Source of the DNA: Gemmatimonadaceae bacterium
Lineage (GTDB): Bacteria > Gemmatimonadota > Gemmatimonadetes > Gemmatimonadales > Gemmatimonadaceae
Direction: 5' to 3'
Length of the DNA stretch: 64,000 nucleotides
Assembly (NCBI GenBank): GCA_016742275.1
Contig: JACVCD010000010.1
Location: 124,001 to 188,000 of the forward strand
Below the pieces are notes generated by a model, which searched no databases, had not been told where the DNA came from, and saw only the letters and a program-made list of their open reading frames with translations. A program made the position numbers and the translations under genes. Each line of letters opens with the position of its first letter. The stretch's first letter is position 1. This document shows, piece by piece, positions 24,994 through 33,642 of this stretch.

Positions 24994-27396
24994 GTGAAGC
25001 GCTCGCTACTCCTCTTTGCATTTCTCACGGCCGCGCCGCCATTGTCAGCGCAGGACTCGTTGCCTTCCACGCGCCATGAGCGCGTGGCTGGTTATGTGCG
25101 CAGCGTCGCATCGGGCGAGGTATTGCGCGGCGCGGTCATTCGCGTGGACGCCGATGCACAGGTGCGTCAGACCAATGAAGAGGGCTTCTACGCCCTCGTA
25201 CTGCCCGCAGGTACGCATCGCTTGCGCGTGCGCGTGATTGGGTACGCGCCACTCGACACCAACATCGTGGTGAATGCGCGACTCGATCTCACACTCCGAC
25301 TGCGCGCGCTTGAAACCGTGTTGCAAGCGGTACAGGTGCAGGCCAAGCGCGAAGAACGGGCTGATCTCGATCCGGCAGCGCCACAAATGAGCGTCGTGCG
25401 CATTGACATGACCGCAGCCAAGGCGGTTCCTCCAGTGCTCGGCGAAGTGGATCCGCTGCGCACGCTCACGTTGCTGCCGGGTGTGGCCACCACATCCGAT
25501 GCCTCCAATGCCTTTTCAGTACGAGGCGGCAGCACCGATCAGAATCTCATCCTGCTCGATGAGTCCACGATCTACAATCCATCGCACATCCTCGGCTTTC
25601 TCTCCACGTTCAATGCCGACGCGATCGACAACGTGACGTTGTACAAGGGCGGCATTCCGGCACGATTTGGCGGGCGATTGTCGTCGGTGGTGGACATCCG
25701 GCAGCGTGATGGCAACCGCGAAGAGTTTGCCGGCACGGCGTCCATCGGCCTGCTCTCGAGCAAACTGCTGGTGGAGGGGCCGGTGCCGGGCAAACGCGGC
25801 TCCTACATGCTGGCCGCACGACGCTCGTATGCGGATGCCTTTATCCCATTGGCGAGCGACACCACCATCCGTGATAACCGCGCGTACTTCTACGACCTGA
25901 ATGCCAAGGCCCAGGTCAACATCGGATCAACTGGCGCGGTGATCGCCTCTGGCTTCATGGGCCGCGATCTGTTCGCGCTGCCAAGCGCCGGCTTCGGCGC
26001 CGGTTGGGGCAATCGAGCCACCGCACTCCGCTGGAATCAGGCAGTAGGTGGGCGACTCTTCTCGAAAATCTCCGGTACGTGGAGCGACTACGACTACAAG
26101 CTGGGTTTCCGCGCAGAACCGGATGACTCGGCCAGTTGGGTCGCAGGAATCGTAAGCGCGGAGTTGCGCATCGATGAGACGTGGCAGATGACGGCCAATC
26201 AGCGACTCAGTGTTGGCGGCGAGTTCTCGCGCAATCTCTTCCGTCCCGGTCGATTGAGCCCGGTTGGCGATACGGCGGGGTCCAGCTTGCGCACGCGCGA
26301 AGTGGAGCGACGCATTGGCATCACCCGCGCCGCATTCATGAACTGGGAGATGGATGTTGGCACGCGACTCGGGCTGCAAGCTGGCCTGCGTTACGCGGAC
26401 TTTGCTCGTGTGGGCGAAGGGACGCTGTACCGGTACGCGAACGAGGCGCCAGTCGTATGGAACGCGGCGCTGGATCGGTACGAGCCTGGCGTACTGGTGG
26501 ACAGCAGTCGTGTGTCGCGTGGCACGCGCATGGCGTACTTCGATGGCTTCGAGCCGCGCGCCACAGCGCGTTTCTCACTCACGCCGCGACACAGTCTCAA
26601 GGCCAGTTACGCACGAACACAGCAATTCCTGCAACTCGCGTCGAACACGAATTCGCCAACACCGCTGGATGTGTGGGAGCCGGCCGGGCCGTTCATTCGC
26701 CCGCAGGTGGCCGACCAGTATGCGTTCGGTTGGACGGGACAGTATCGCGGCGTGGAGTTCACGGCCGAGACGTACTTTCGGCGTGCAGAGAACGTGGTGG
26801 ACTACATCAGTGGCGTGGATGTGTTTCTGAATCCGCGCCTCGAGACAATGCTCGTGCAGGGAGAAGGACGCGCCTACGGCCTTGAGCTGTTTGCGCGACG
26901 CGCCGAGGGACGCTTCACCGGTTGGGCGAGCTATACGTTGGCACGAGCCGAACAGCGATTCCCGGCGGCGGGCACCACGAATGGTGGCATCAGTGGTGGG
27001 CGCTGGTATGTGTCGCCCTTTGACAAGACCCACAACCTGTCGCTGGTGGGCAGCTGGTTGTGGACCCCCAAGTGGCGCGTTGGCTCAACGTTCATGCTCG
27101 CGTCGGGTCTCCCCGCTACGCTGCCGCGTGCACGCTACTGGGTGGATGGTTTTCTCGTGGCGGAGTATGGCGATCGCAACTCTTCGCGCCTGCCGCTCTA
27201 TCACCGCCTCGACCTGAGCCTCACGCGACAGTTCCGTCGGAGTGAACTGCAGTTTGGCCTGGTCAACGCTTACAACCGCTTCAATGCGCAATCGCTGCGT
27301 GTGGAGCAGCGCAACGACAATCCGCTGGTCGCTGATGCGGTCCAGACGTCGATCTTTGGCATCATTCCGAGTCTGAACTATGCCTTCCGTTTCTGA
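24994..27396 (+). CDS. TonB-dependent outer-membrane receptor
   Basis: The GTG at 24994 gives a signal peptide (SLLLFAFLTAAPPLSAQ). A carboxypeptidase-regulatory-like domain (RVAGYVRSVASGEVLRGAVI ... RLRVRVIGYAPL) precedes a plug domain (FSVRGGSTDQNLILLDESTIYNPSHILG) and a barrel of about 22 strands ending IIPSLNYAFRF with terminal Phe. This is the SusC/CirA-like receptor type with an N-terminal extension, common in Bacteroidetes and Gemmatimonadota. The immediately following DUF4249 gene overlaps it by 17 bp and is the usual partner. The substrate is unknown. The gap 24860-24993 holds the promoter region. Confidence 0.92.
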   Translation: MKRSLLLFAFLTAAPPLSAQDSLPSTRHERVAGYVRSVASGEVLRGAVIRVDADAQVRQTNEEGFYALVLPAGTHRLRVRVIGYAPLDTNIVVNARLDLTLRLRALETVLQAVQVQAKREERADLDPAAPQMSVVRIDMTAAKAVPPVLGEVDPLRTLTLLPGVATTSDASNAFSVRGGSTDQNLILLDESTIYNPSHILGFLSTFNADAIDNVTLYKGGIPARFGGRLSSVVDIRQRDGNREEFAGTASIGLLSSKLLVEGPVPGKRGSYMLAARRSYADAFIPLASDTTIRDNRAYFYDLNAKAQVNIGSTGAVIASGFMGRDLFALPSAGFGAGWGNRATALRWNQAVGGRLFSKISGTWSDYDYKLGFRAEPDDSASWVAGIVSAELRIDETWQMTANQRLSVGGEFSRNLFRPGRLSPVGDTAGSSLRTREVERRIGITRAAFMNWEMDVGTRLGLQAGLRYADFARVGEGTLYRYANEAPVVWNAALDRYEPGVLVDSSRVSRGTRMAYFDGFEPRATARFSLTPRHSLKASYARTQQFLQLASNTNSPTPLDVWEPAGPFIRPQVADQYAFGWTGQYRGVEFTAETYFRRAENVVDYISGVDVFLNPRLETMLVQGEGRAYGLELFARRAEGRFTGWASYTLARAEQRFPAAGTTNGGISGGRWYVSPFDKTHNLSLVGSWLWTPKWRVGSTFMLASGLPATLPRARYWVDGFLVAEYGDRNSSRLPLYHRLDLSLTRQFRRSELQFGLVNAYNRFNAQSLRVEQRNDNPLVADAVQTSIFGIIPSLNYAFRF

Positions 27397-28291
27397 GATG
27401 CATACGCATCTGCGTGCACGTGTGATGATGCTTGGCGCTTCGCTGCTGCTGTCGATGGGCTGCGAGCGGGTGGTGGATATCACGGTACCTACGATGGCCA
27501 CACGACTGGTGGTGAGTGGGCGTCTTGAACTGGTGCGTGGTTCGTCGAATGGCGCGCCGTCCGGTCGACAGGTCATTACGCTGACCACCACCGCTCCGTA
27601 CTTCCAACCGGCCGGTCCGCCACCAGCGCGCGGCGCCGAGGTGCGCGTCACGGACAGTCGCGGAGTTGTGACGCTCTTCCGCGAGCAGGCGAACGCACCG
27701 GGCGTGTATGTCACCGACAGTCTCATTCCCGTGCTCAATCGACGGTACACACTGCGCGTGCGGTGGAACAATGACACGTACGAAGGCAGTGACTCGCTGC
27801 TGCCGGTGGCACCGATCGATTCGTTCTATTTCCGCGAGCGTACGGGGTTGTTCGCGCCACCTGATGTTGCGCGCGAGCCGGGGCCGCGGGCGACGATCGA
27901 TTTCCGAGATCCGCCCGGCGTGGAGAACTACTACGTGTGGGATCAGTTCGTGGACGGTCAGCGATTGGTGGAAGCTGATACCGCATTCCGTTTCCGCCCC
28001 ATGGAGCGCGACGCGTTTTTCAATGGCGCGCTCGTGCGTGGTTTCCAGCCGTACTCTGGCATCGTACTGCGTTCGGGTCAGACCGTACGCATACGGCACA
28101 TGTCGCTCAGCGAACAGGGATATCGCTTCTACCTCACACTCAACAACGCGTCGATGTCGGACGGCTCACCGTTCTCGGTGCCACCGGCCAGTCTGCGTGG
28201 CAATGTTTCCAATCTCACCCGCCCGGCGGAGCCGGCGTTGGGGTACTTCCTGACGGCGGAGGTGGATGAGAGGATGGGGAAGGTGCCGTAG
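27380..28291 (+). CDS. DUF4249-type lipoprotein, partner of the TonB receptor
   Basis: The leader MMLGASLLLSMGC has a lipobox, so the mature protein is a lipoprotein starting CERVVDI. The body follows DUF4249: VVSGRLELV at the start, VRVTDSRGVVTLFRE, APGVYVTDSLIPVLNRRYTLRVRW, YYVWDQFVDGQRLVE, and a late SLSEQGYRFYLTLNN. Members are encoded directly behind TonB-dependent receptors with a regulatory-like N-terminus, as here. They are thought to act as the surface lipoprotein of that uptake complex. Two later Met codons (27398, 27428) are alternative starts. The gap 28292-28506 that follows holds no gene I can support. Confidence 0.82.
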   Translation: MPSVSEMHTHLRARVMMLGASLLLSMGCERVVDITVPTMATRLVVSGRLELVRGSSNGAPSGRQVITLTTTAPYFQPAGPPPARGAEVRVTDSRGVVTLFREQANAPGVYVTDSLIPVLNRRYTLRVRWNNDTYEGSDSLLPVAPIDSFYFRERTGLFAPPDVAREPGPRATIDFRDPPGVENYYVWDQFVDGQRLVEADTAFRFRPMERDAFFNGALVRGFQPYSGIVLRSGQTVRIRHMSLSEQGYRFYLTLNNASMSDGSPFSVPPASLRGNVSNLTRPAEPALGYFLTAEVDERMGKVP

Positions 28292-28506
28292 TCTGTGCGT
28301 CACCTCCTTTCCCTTCCCGCTGAGATATTGATCTCGCCGCCAATGTTGGCCAACCGGCCGGCGGCTCCAGACAGCACGTACGGTCCCGGGTAGTAGCACG
28401 CCGGCAGTTGCGCGCACGCGCAGTTTTCGCCTTGGATCAACAAGGGGCGTTCTCCGCATTCTGCTCGCTGAGCGAATCGTGTATCCGCTGGCGGGAACCG
28501 AGTCTG

Positions 28507-29283
28507 TCAGATCAGATTTGCGCGACGTTGAGCACTGCAAAGCGTGTGGACCACGCTCACATCCACGCCCGACGGAGAGAGCATCGCAGCAAGGTCCCGC
28601 AGCATGGCGATGCTACGGGTGCGGCCATCGCAGGTGAGCGCTTCGGAGAGAAACACTGCACGCGAGGTCAGCGGGGTCAGTGCGGAGTCGCGTGCGTCCC
28701 GATGGTTGAACGACCAGCAGATCACGGAGCTGCCTGCGGCATAGACCACCACATCTTTAGTCAGCGGCATGTCCTCTATCTTGCCGCTCAGCGGCAGGAA
28801 CTTGTCCGTCGCGGGTGAGGCAAGGCGAAGGGTGATCTGAGTCGTCTCGAGCCGATCGAGATCATAGCCCCCGGCCGGTGCGAGGTGCTTCGTCGAGAGT
28901 GCGCAGTACAGATTCACAGCTCGGACCGGCGTCTGCACCGGTCCTTCTCGGAGTAGACGACGGCACAGTGCCTCTACGCTCGATTTGTACGTCGATGGCT
29001 TCAGTCCGGAACACTTCGTCGCCACACGCCACGGCTTCAAAACGTCGTGTTCAGCTAACGTCTCAAGCTTGACGTGCTGCTCGGCGAGCGACGCGCGCGC
29101 ATCGCTCCATGTCGCGTCGATACGCCCGTCGTCGAGACCGCTCATCATCGCGCTGAGGTTAGTGACCAATACGGCACTCACGCTAACGTACGGAAAACGC
29201 TCGATCACGTCTTGGGCAATCTCGATTGTCGGAGGTGCCGAATCGCCGACGCCGTCCAACACGCCCCCTTGACTCTTCCACAC
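28507..29283 (-). CDS. Solo B3/B4 (PheRS beta-type) domain protein
   Basis: A GTG start lies 7 nt after a clear GGAGGT site. Most of the 258 residues match the stand-alone B3/B4 family, related to the editing domain of phenylalanyl-tRNA synthetase beta: RFPYVSVSAVLV at the start, then LKPSTYKSSVEALCRRLL, VRAVNLYCALSTKHLAPAGGYDLDRL, KDVVVYAAGSSVICWSFNHRD and a C-terminal helix. In PheRS this domain hydrolyses Tyr-tRNA(Phe). Solo proteins are poorly known. It begins one base after the desaturase fusion, so the two form an operon. It has no membrane segment. Its role beside a TGS/ACT ATPase is unknown but suggestive. Confidence 0.75.
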   Translation of the reverse strand: MWKSQGGVLDGVGDSAPPTIEIAQDVIERFPYVSVSAVLVTNLSAMMSGLDDGRIDATWSDARASLAEQHVKLETLAEHDVLKPWRVATKCSGLKPSTYKSSVEALCRRLLREGPVQTPVRAVNLYCALSTKHLAPAGGYDLDRLETTQITLRLASPATDKFLPLSGKIEDMPLTKDVVVYAAGSSVICWSFNHRDARDSALTPLTSRAVFLSEALTCDGRTRSIAMLRDLAAMLSPSGVDVSVVHTLCSAQRRANLI

Positions 29284-29284
29284 T

Positions 29285-31063
29285 TTACACCTCCAGATTC
29301 GAGTCGGATCTCACTGCAGTGGAGGGCTCCTCCTGCATGGCGTGCTCGATCGCCGGGTTCACCGCTGACCGGTGACGACGGGACCGGACTTCGGCGGCCT
29401 TCGCGGGCATAGCCGGGTTCTCGAACACCCCGCGACGCGTGCGGCCGGCGGCGTAATTCGGATCGTTGGCGAACAGCCACCGATGGGCGGCGCGCGCTTG
29501 ATGGTGCACAATCCATGGTGCCACATGATGGAGGAAATGGTAGGCATCCCCGTTCGGATGAAGCAGCCAGTGGATTGGTCCGATGTTGCTGAACGTGCCG
29601 TCACGTGTCGTCGTCCCGTTCGCGTAGTCGTGCTTCGCCGCCTCGGCGATGAAGCGAAGCACCGGCAGCACGACTACGAAGCCTATTACGACGTAGCGCA
29701 GCCAAAGTCCGATCGATATGGAGAGCGCGGAGCCGACCGAGGACGTTACGGCAGCAAACTCGAGCACGAACGCGCCCGGCACGATGAACACGACGATGTG
29801 CCACGCGAGTGCGGTGATGAGGAGCTTAGAGTTGCTCCCGACGAGCCGCCACCAGCTCTCCATGTACGTGCCCATGACCCGCGCCATCTCCTTCGCGTAG
29901 CGCCACACAGAACCGCGGTCGAGTTTTGCCCAGAGGACTTGGAACCGGCGCTGGCAGGGATCTTCGTCATCACCCAGGTGCTCATGATGCACCTGGTGCG
30001 ATGCCCGGAACGCCTTGACGGTTTGGATGACTGGAGTCGCCGCGAGGTAGTCTGCGATCCGGTCGTTAAGCGGCTTATCGCGCGTCCAATTGTAGTGAGC
30101 GGCCTCGTGCACCAACGCCTCGAGCGCGCGGAACTGGCGAGCGACGAGGAGCAGCGTCACCGGATAACCGATCATCCAGACCGCCAGGGCGAAGGGCGCG
30201 TTCGACGCCCCCTCGGCGAGCAGCCAGTGCACGGCCACGAGCAACGGGATCGCGCCGATGTCGCAAAGTGCGACGGCGATGCTGCGCCAGAGGTTGGCGT
30301 TTCCCCACTGCTTCCTCAAGTTCTTTTCGATGCCCGCCGGCAGACGATAGTCGAGATCGAATTGCGTCGGTCGACGGGTCGACTCCTTCGCCTCCTCGGA
30401 CGCCGCCGGAGCGCGGTTCGCCCCACGCTTGAGATTCCACGTGCGCGCCTCGCCGTCGGCGCGGAGAGGAAGGGTCGCACGGCTGGGAGCACCGGCGATC
30501 AGAGTCGGTCCGCGCGACGCACGCGCGAAGCGCCATGCGTGAGCCGGCAAAAACAGGCTGCCCTCAGCGTTGATCGCGCCCGCGCAAAGAATCGGCTGCA
30601 CCGTGAAGATGCTGCCGCCGCTGAGCAACACCGACGGGAGCATACCCGCGACGTGGGTTCGCACCGCCGCGACGCCATTGGTCGCCGGTGTCGCGGTGGC
30701 AAGCACGTGACCGGCGATCATTGCGAGGCCCCCGCGTTTCCCCGCAGAGCCGGGAACGATCTCGCCGACGACGAGGAACTCACCGTCGGATCCAACGAAC
30801 TCGCCGCGCTCGAACATAGCGCCGAGCGCCTCGCTGTCCGCAAACCCTTCCGTCAAAGACGCGGCCATGACTAGAAGAAAATCGACGGGCATCCCGGTGC
30901 CCTGATCTGGGCGCGTCGTTGCCAATCGGCGGAGCACGTCGGCGGCCAGAGGGTAGTCCTGGGCATCAACCGCTTCCTGCAGGTCGAGAAGGAGAGGGAA
31001 CTGCTGGCCAAGCGCGGTGGCACGCATCGCGACCTCGGGGTGGGAGGGCGTATCGTCCAACAA
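29285..31063 (-). CDS. Fatty-acid desaturase domain with an unrecognised N-terminal domain
   Basis: Residues about 250-530 are a membrane fatty-acid-desaturase domain. Its three His boxes are HEAAH (319-323), HQVHHEH (356-362) and HFLHH (509-513), with hydrophobic segments between them, so a di-iron desaturase/hydroxylase fold is likely intact. Residues 1-230 match nothing I know. They start helical (PLLLDLQEAVDAQDYPLAADVLRRLA) and go on with strand-like stretches (EFLVVGEIVPGS, TLIAGAPSRATLPLRADGEA). Desaturases are normally 300-400 residues, so this is a fusion. It is the first gene of a leftward two-gene operon, divergent from the TGS-ACT ATPase. It may modify a membrane lipid as an effector; that is inference. 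Confidence 0.75.
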   Translation of the reverse strand: MLDDTPSHPEVAMRATALGQQFPLLLDLQEAVDAQDYPLAADVLRRLATTRPDQGTGMPVDFLLVMAASLTEGFADSEALGAMFERGEFVGSDGEFLVVGEIVPGSAGKRGGLAMIAGHVLATATPATNGVAAVRTHVAGMLPSVLLSGGSIFTVQPILCAGAINAEGSLFLPAHAWRFARASRGPTLIAGAPSRATLPLRADGEARTWNLKRGANRAPAASEEAKESTRRPTQFDLDYRLPAGIEKNLRKQWGNANLWRSIAVALCDIGAIPLLVAVHWLLAEGASNAPFALAVWMIGYPVTLLLVARQFRALEALVHEAAHYNWTRDKPLNDRIADYLAATPVIQTVKAFRASHQVHHEHLGDDEDPCQRRFQVLWAKLDRGSVWRYAKEMARVMGTYMESWWRLVGSNSKLLITALAWHIVVFIVPGAFVLEFAAVTSSVGSALSISIGLWLRYVVIGFVVVLPVLRFIAEAAKHDYANGTTTRDGTFSNIGPIHWLLHPNGDAYHFLHHVAPWIVHHQARAAHRWLFANDPNYAAGRTRRGVFENPAMPAKAAEVRSRRHRSAVNPAIEHAMQEEPSTAVRSDSNLEV

Positions 31064-31389
31064 TGGGAATGTCCCGCAAACACAGCAAGCACCATGAATG
31101 TTCTACTATAACACCAAACATGACCTTGTTGGTCATTTCATGGTCTTAAAAAAGACTACACTAGGACATGTATTTGCGCAACCCTATTAAATCTGGTGGC
31201 CTAAATCGGTATAAAACTCCTTTCGGTGACTATCTGATGTACATTTTGCGACGATTCCGAGATCATAATCGTCAGATATGATCCAATTTCCCTTTCGAAT
31301 CTGGATTTTTGAGGTGAAACGCAGATGAGCTTTGATTCCTTAGGTGCTAGCGGGCCGGTTCGTTCCACAACACCAAGCCGGGCGGTTCG
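31064..31389. other. Divergent intergenic region between the two accessory operons
   Basis: This 326-bp stretch is clearly richer in A and T than its surroundings. It must hold the promoters of both accessory operons. It contains a perfect 6-5-6 palindrome (31120-31136) and a short leader ORF (31325-31393). I cannot assign -35/-10 boxes with confidence. Confidence 0.6.
31120..31136. promoter_or_regulatory. Palindrome in the divergent promoter region
   Basis: ATGACC, a TTGTT spacer and GGTCAT form a perfect inverted repeat 57 bp upstream of the desaturase start. A third related half (ATGGTC) follows at 31140. It is a candidate operator; the second right-hand protein, which ends in a winged helix, is a possible binder. 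Confidence 0.4.
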
Positions 31390-31393
31390 ATGA
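31325..31393 (+). CDS. Possible 22-residue leader peptide
   Basis: An ATG at 31325 preceded by GAGGTG (8 nt spacing) opens a frame of 22 codons, MSFDSLGASGPVRSTTPSRA plus two residues. Its TGA overlaps the ATG of the TGS-ACT ATPase (ATGA). The ATPase start itself lacks a good ribosome site, so translation may depend on this leader. It could be a regulatory leader peptide or just a coupling device. Confidence 0.4.
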   Translation: MSFDSLGASGPVRSTTPSRAVR

Positions 31394-33642
31394 TCACGGT
31401 TAAGACACCGAAGGGCGACGAGCGCAAGCTGAAGGCCGGGTCGACTGTTCTTGAGTTCGCTGAGCAACTCCATTCGAACATCCTCCTGCACGCGATCGGA
31501 GCGCGGATTCTCCGAGAAGGCGCAACCACCCCTCACCGTGTCGGCCTCTTACATGGGCTTCGAGACGGCGATACCGTCGAGATCGAGATGGCGATGACGC
31601 CGCAACCGATCCGTCACGACATCGCCATGCGCATGACAGCGAGGTCGCGCCGCAGCTTGCGCGCCGCTTATCGCGAGGCTGCCTCGCGCCGCGGGAGGGC
31701 GTATCTGCAGCGCCGTCTGATCGAGGCGGGAATCTGGCCGGTCCAGGATCAAGATGCGCTCGATGAGATCGTGCAGGATTCGCTCGCACACGCGCGCGCG
31801 CGTAATCGGTTGCGCCGCGAGATCGTCACGATCGAGGACTTCTATCAGGAGCTATACGACTATTTTCACGGTCGACCGGTACCGGGGCGCCTGCAGCCAC
31901 ATCGCATCGAGCACATGCTGCGACTAGTCTTCGAACGGAGCGCACTCCCTATTGCTCGGGCCGCGTTCGGCCGTCTCGCGGCCGAAGTGCAACTCATGAA
32001 ACATTGTCGAGTATGCGCTGGCACCACTCTCGTGGCGCCGCTATTCGAGCTCCGAAACGACGGGATCGTCTGCCACGATCAACGTCATCCATGCGCGGAA
32101 GCAAAAGCCGCCGACTGCTATCCACTGCCTCCGCACAATGCGCAGTACTTTTTTATTGAGGCGAGCGACCGTAGTGGGTTGGTCGCCGACGTGGGAGACG
32201 TATTCGAGGAGGCCGATGTTCAGCTAGACGAGCTCCTCGCGCGCGTGATCGGGCGTCGGACAGCCGCGATTCGTGCACGGGTCGAGCCAAGTTCGCAGGA
32301 GACGATTAACCGCGTGGGGATATTGCTACGTCAAGTGCACGGCGTTGATCCTGAAGGAGTCTTTGGCCCGGAGGATCCGATATCCGCTACGGAAGCACTT
32401 CATTTCGACCCACGTCAACTCGCACGTGAGGTGCGCAAATCGTTCCCGATTGCTCCGTACGATGTTGGCGAGCGCATTCGGCGTGAAGAACGGCTATACG
32501 GCCGTGATGACGAACTCTCGGACTTGTGCCGTCGCATCGAGGCGTCAATCAACTTCGACGAGCCAGAAGATGGGTCCATTTTCATCCACGGTCCGTTCAA
32601 GATCGGAAAATCCTCGCTTGTTTCGACCGCGCTTGCCGTCATCCGACGGACCCACTCTGGCTCTCTTGTATCAACGCACCTCGATGCGGTACGCGGTGAG
32701 CCATGGACGCAGTATTTCGAGCGTGTGTTGGACGATCTTTGGGTGCAGGCAGCACCATTACTCGATGCAGCGCCGGGTGAAAATTGGCGCAATATGCTCG
32801 AGACTTGGGGTGTAAAGGATGGCTCACGCGCGGCCGCGCTGCTGCACCTCACTCGCACGATCATAGATCATCGCGTCCCCGTCGTTATTGCGATCGACGA
32901 AGTGGTATGGCTGCTTCTCAAGATCAGCACGGACCCCCAAGCTTCTGCAGTTTGTGCACAAGCGTTAAATATGCTGCGCGATCAGCGCGGCGTATCATTG
33001 GTTCTGGTAGGGCCCGACCTGATCGGACTGGATATGGATCATAACGTTAGTACCGTGATACGCACATCACGAAAGATGGAAGTCAAATCGCTGACTCGCG
33101 ACAGGTGCGTAGAATTGCTTCTTGCCCAGAAATCTCGCTTGCCCATCGAGGCTGAGGATGCAGTACAGACCGCCGTCTTTCACGAGACGCTCGGTCGGCC
33201 TTACTGGACTCAACTGATTGCGAGCGAGGTTTGGAACGATGTTGTGGCGACTGCTGACGGGACTTGGCACGCAGGTGCGATCCGATATACTGCTGAAGCA
33301 TTTTCGCGTGCACGAGATAAGGTGAGTAAGCTCGTGCTCCCCTTCGAGCAGCAATACCGTCCGTTTCTTGACGGCAAACAAGCGAAACTGACTCGAGCGG
33401 CCCTTCAGCTGTTCGTCGACGACGTACGATCGGACAAGCATGAGGGCATGACGCTCATCGAGATTCAAGAACGCCTCGGAACGGTTTTTCCGAACATATC
33501 AAGTGAATTTCCCCGATGGCTTCAGGATATGGAAGCCGTCGGTACGCTTGTTCGTTTCCACGCGTCTGAGACTTGGCATATGGCTCCAATCCTAGCGAGA
33601 CACTTGGACACGAACGGCATCTTAAACGGCCCTCTATCATGA
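31390..33642 (+). CDS. RelA/SpoT-type regulatory domains (TGS-ZFD-ACT) fused to a P-loop ATPase
   Basis: Residues 1-68 are a TGS domain (MITVKTPKGDERKLKAGSTV). Residues 70-205 are helical and resemble the linker of long RSH proteins (ASRRGRAYLQRRL). Residues 206-236 match the RSH zinc-finger/CC domain (C206, C209, H229, C235). Residues 251-320 are an ACT domain (FFIEASDRSGLVADVGDVF). No ppGpp hydrolase or synthetase is present. From residue 365 a STAND/AAA-like P-loop ATPase follows: YGRDDEL, Walker A GPFKIGKSSL (401-410) and Walker B VPVVIAIDEV (D503/E504). In RelA the same N-terminal set contacts the ribosome and A-site tRNA. The inference is a translation- or tRNA-sensing switch ATPase. 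Its stop overlaps the next start (ATGA). Base composition is lower in GC than the flanks. Confidence 0.82.
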   Translation: MITVKTPKGDERKLKAGSTVLEFAEQLHSNILLHAIGARILREGATTPHRVGLLHGLRDGDTVEIEMAMTPQPIRHDIAMRMTARSRRSLRAAYREAASRRGRAYLQRRLIEAGIWPVQDQDALDEIVQDSLAHARARNRLRREIVTIEDFYQELYDYFHGRPVPGRLQPHRIEHMLRLVFERSALPIARAAFGRLAAEVQLMKHCRVCAGTTLVAPLFELRNDGIVCHDQRHPCAEAKAADCYPLPPHNAQYFFIEASDRSGLVADVGDVFEEADVQLDELLARVIGRRTAAIRARVEPSSQETINRVGILLRQVHGVDPEGVFGPEDPISATEALHFDPRQLAREVRKSFPIAPYDVGERIRREERLYGRDDELSDLCRRIEASINFDEPEDGSIFIHGPFKIGKSSLVSTALAVIRRTHSGSLVSTHLDAVRGEPWTQYFERVLDDLWVQAAPLLDAAPGENWRNMLETWGVKDGSRAAALLHLTRTIIDHRVPVVIAIDEVVWLLLKISTDPQASAVCAQALNMLRDQRGVSLVLVGPDLIGLDMDHNVSTVIRTSRKMEVKSLTRDRCVELLLAQKSRLPIEAEDAVQTAVFHETLGRPYWTQLIASEVWNDVVATADGTWHAGAIRYTAEAFSRARDKVSKLVLPFEQQYRPFLDGKQAKLTRAALQLFVDDVRSDKHEGMTLIEIQERLGTVFPNISSEFPRWLQDMEAVGTLVRFHASETWHMAPILARHLDTNGILNGPLS

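Noticed and set aside
28302-28440. Minus-strand open tail reading AGRLANIGGEINISAGRE
   Set aside because: It looks like a short C-terminal relic before the accessory island, but there is no start, motif or parent gene to support it.
29372-30874. Plus-strand frame of 500 codons
   Set aside because: It is antisense to the desaturase fusion, Arg-rich and without domain features, whereas the minus strand has three His boxes.
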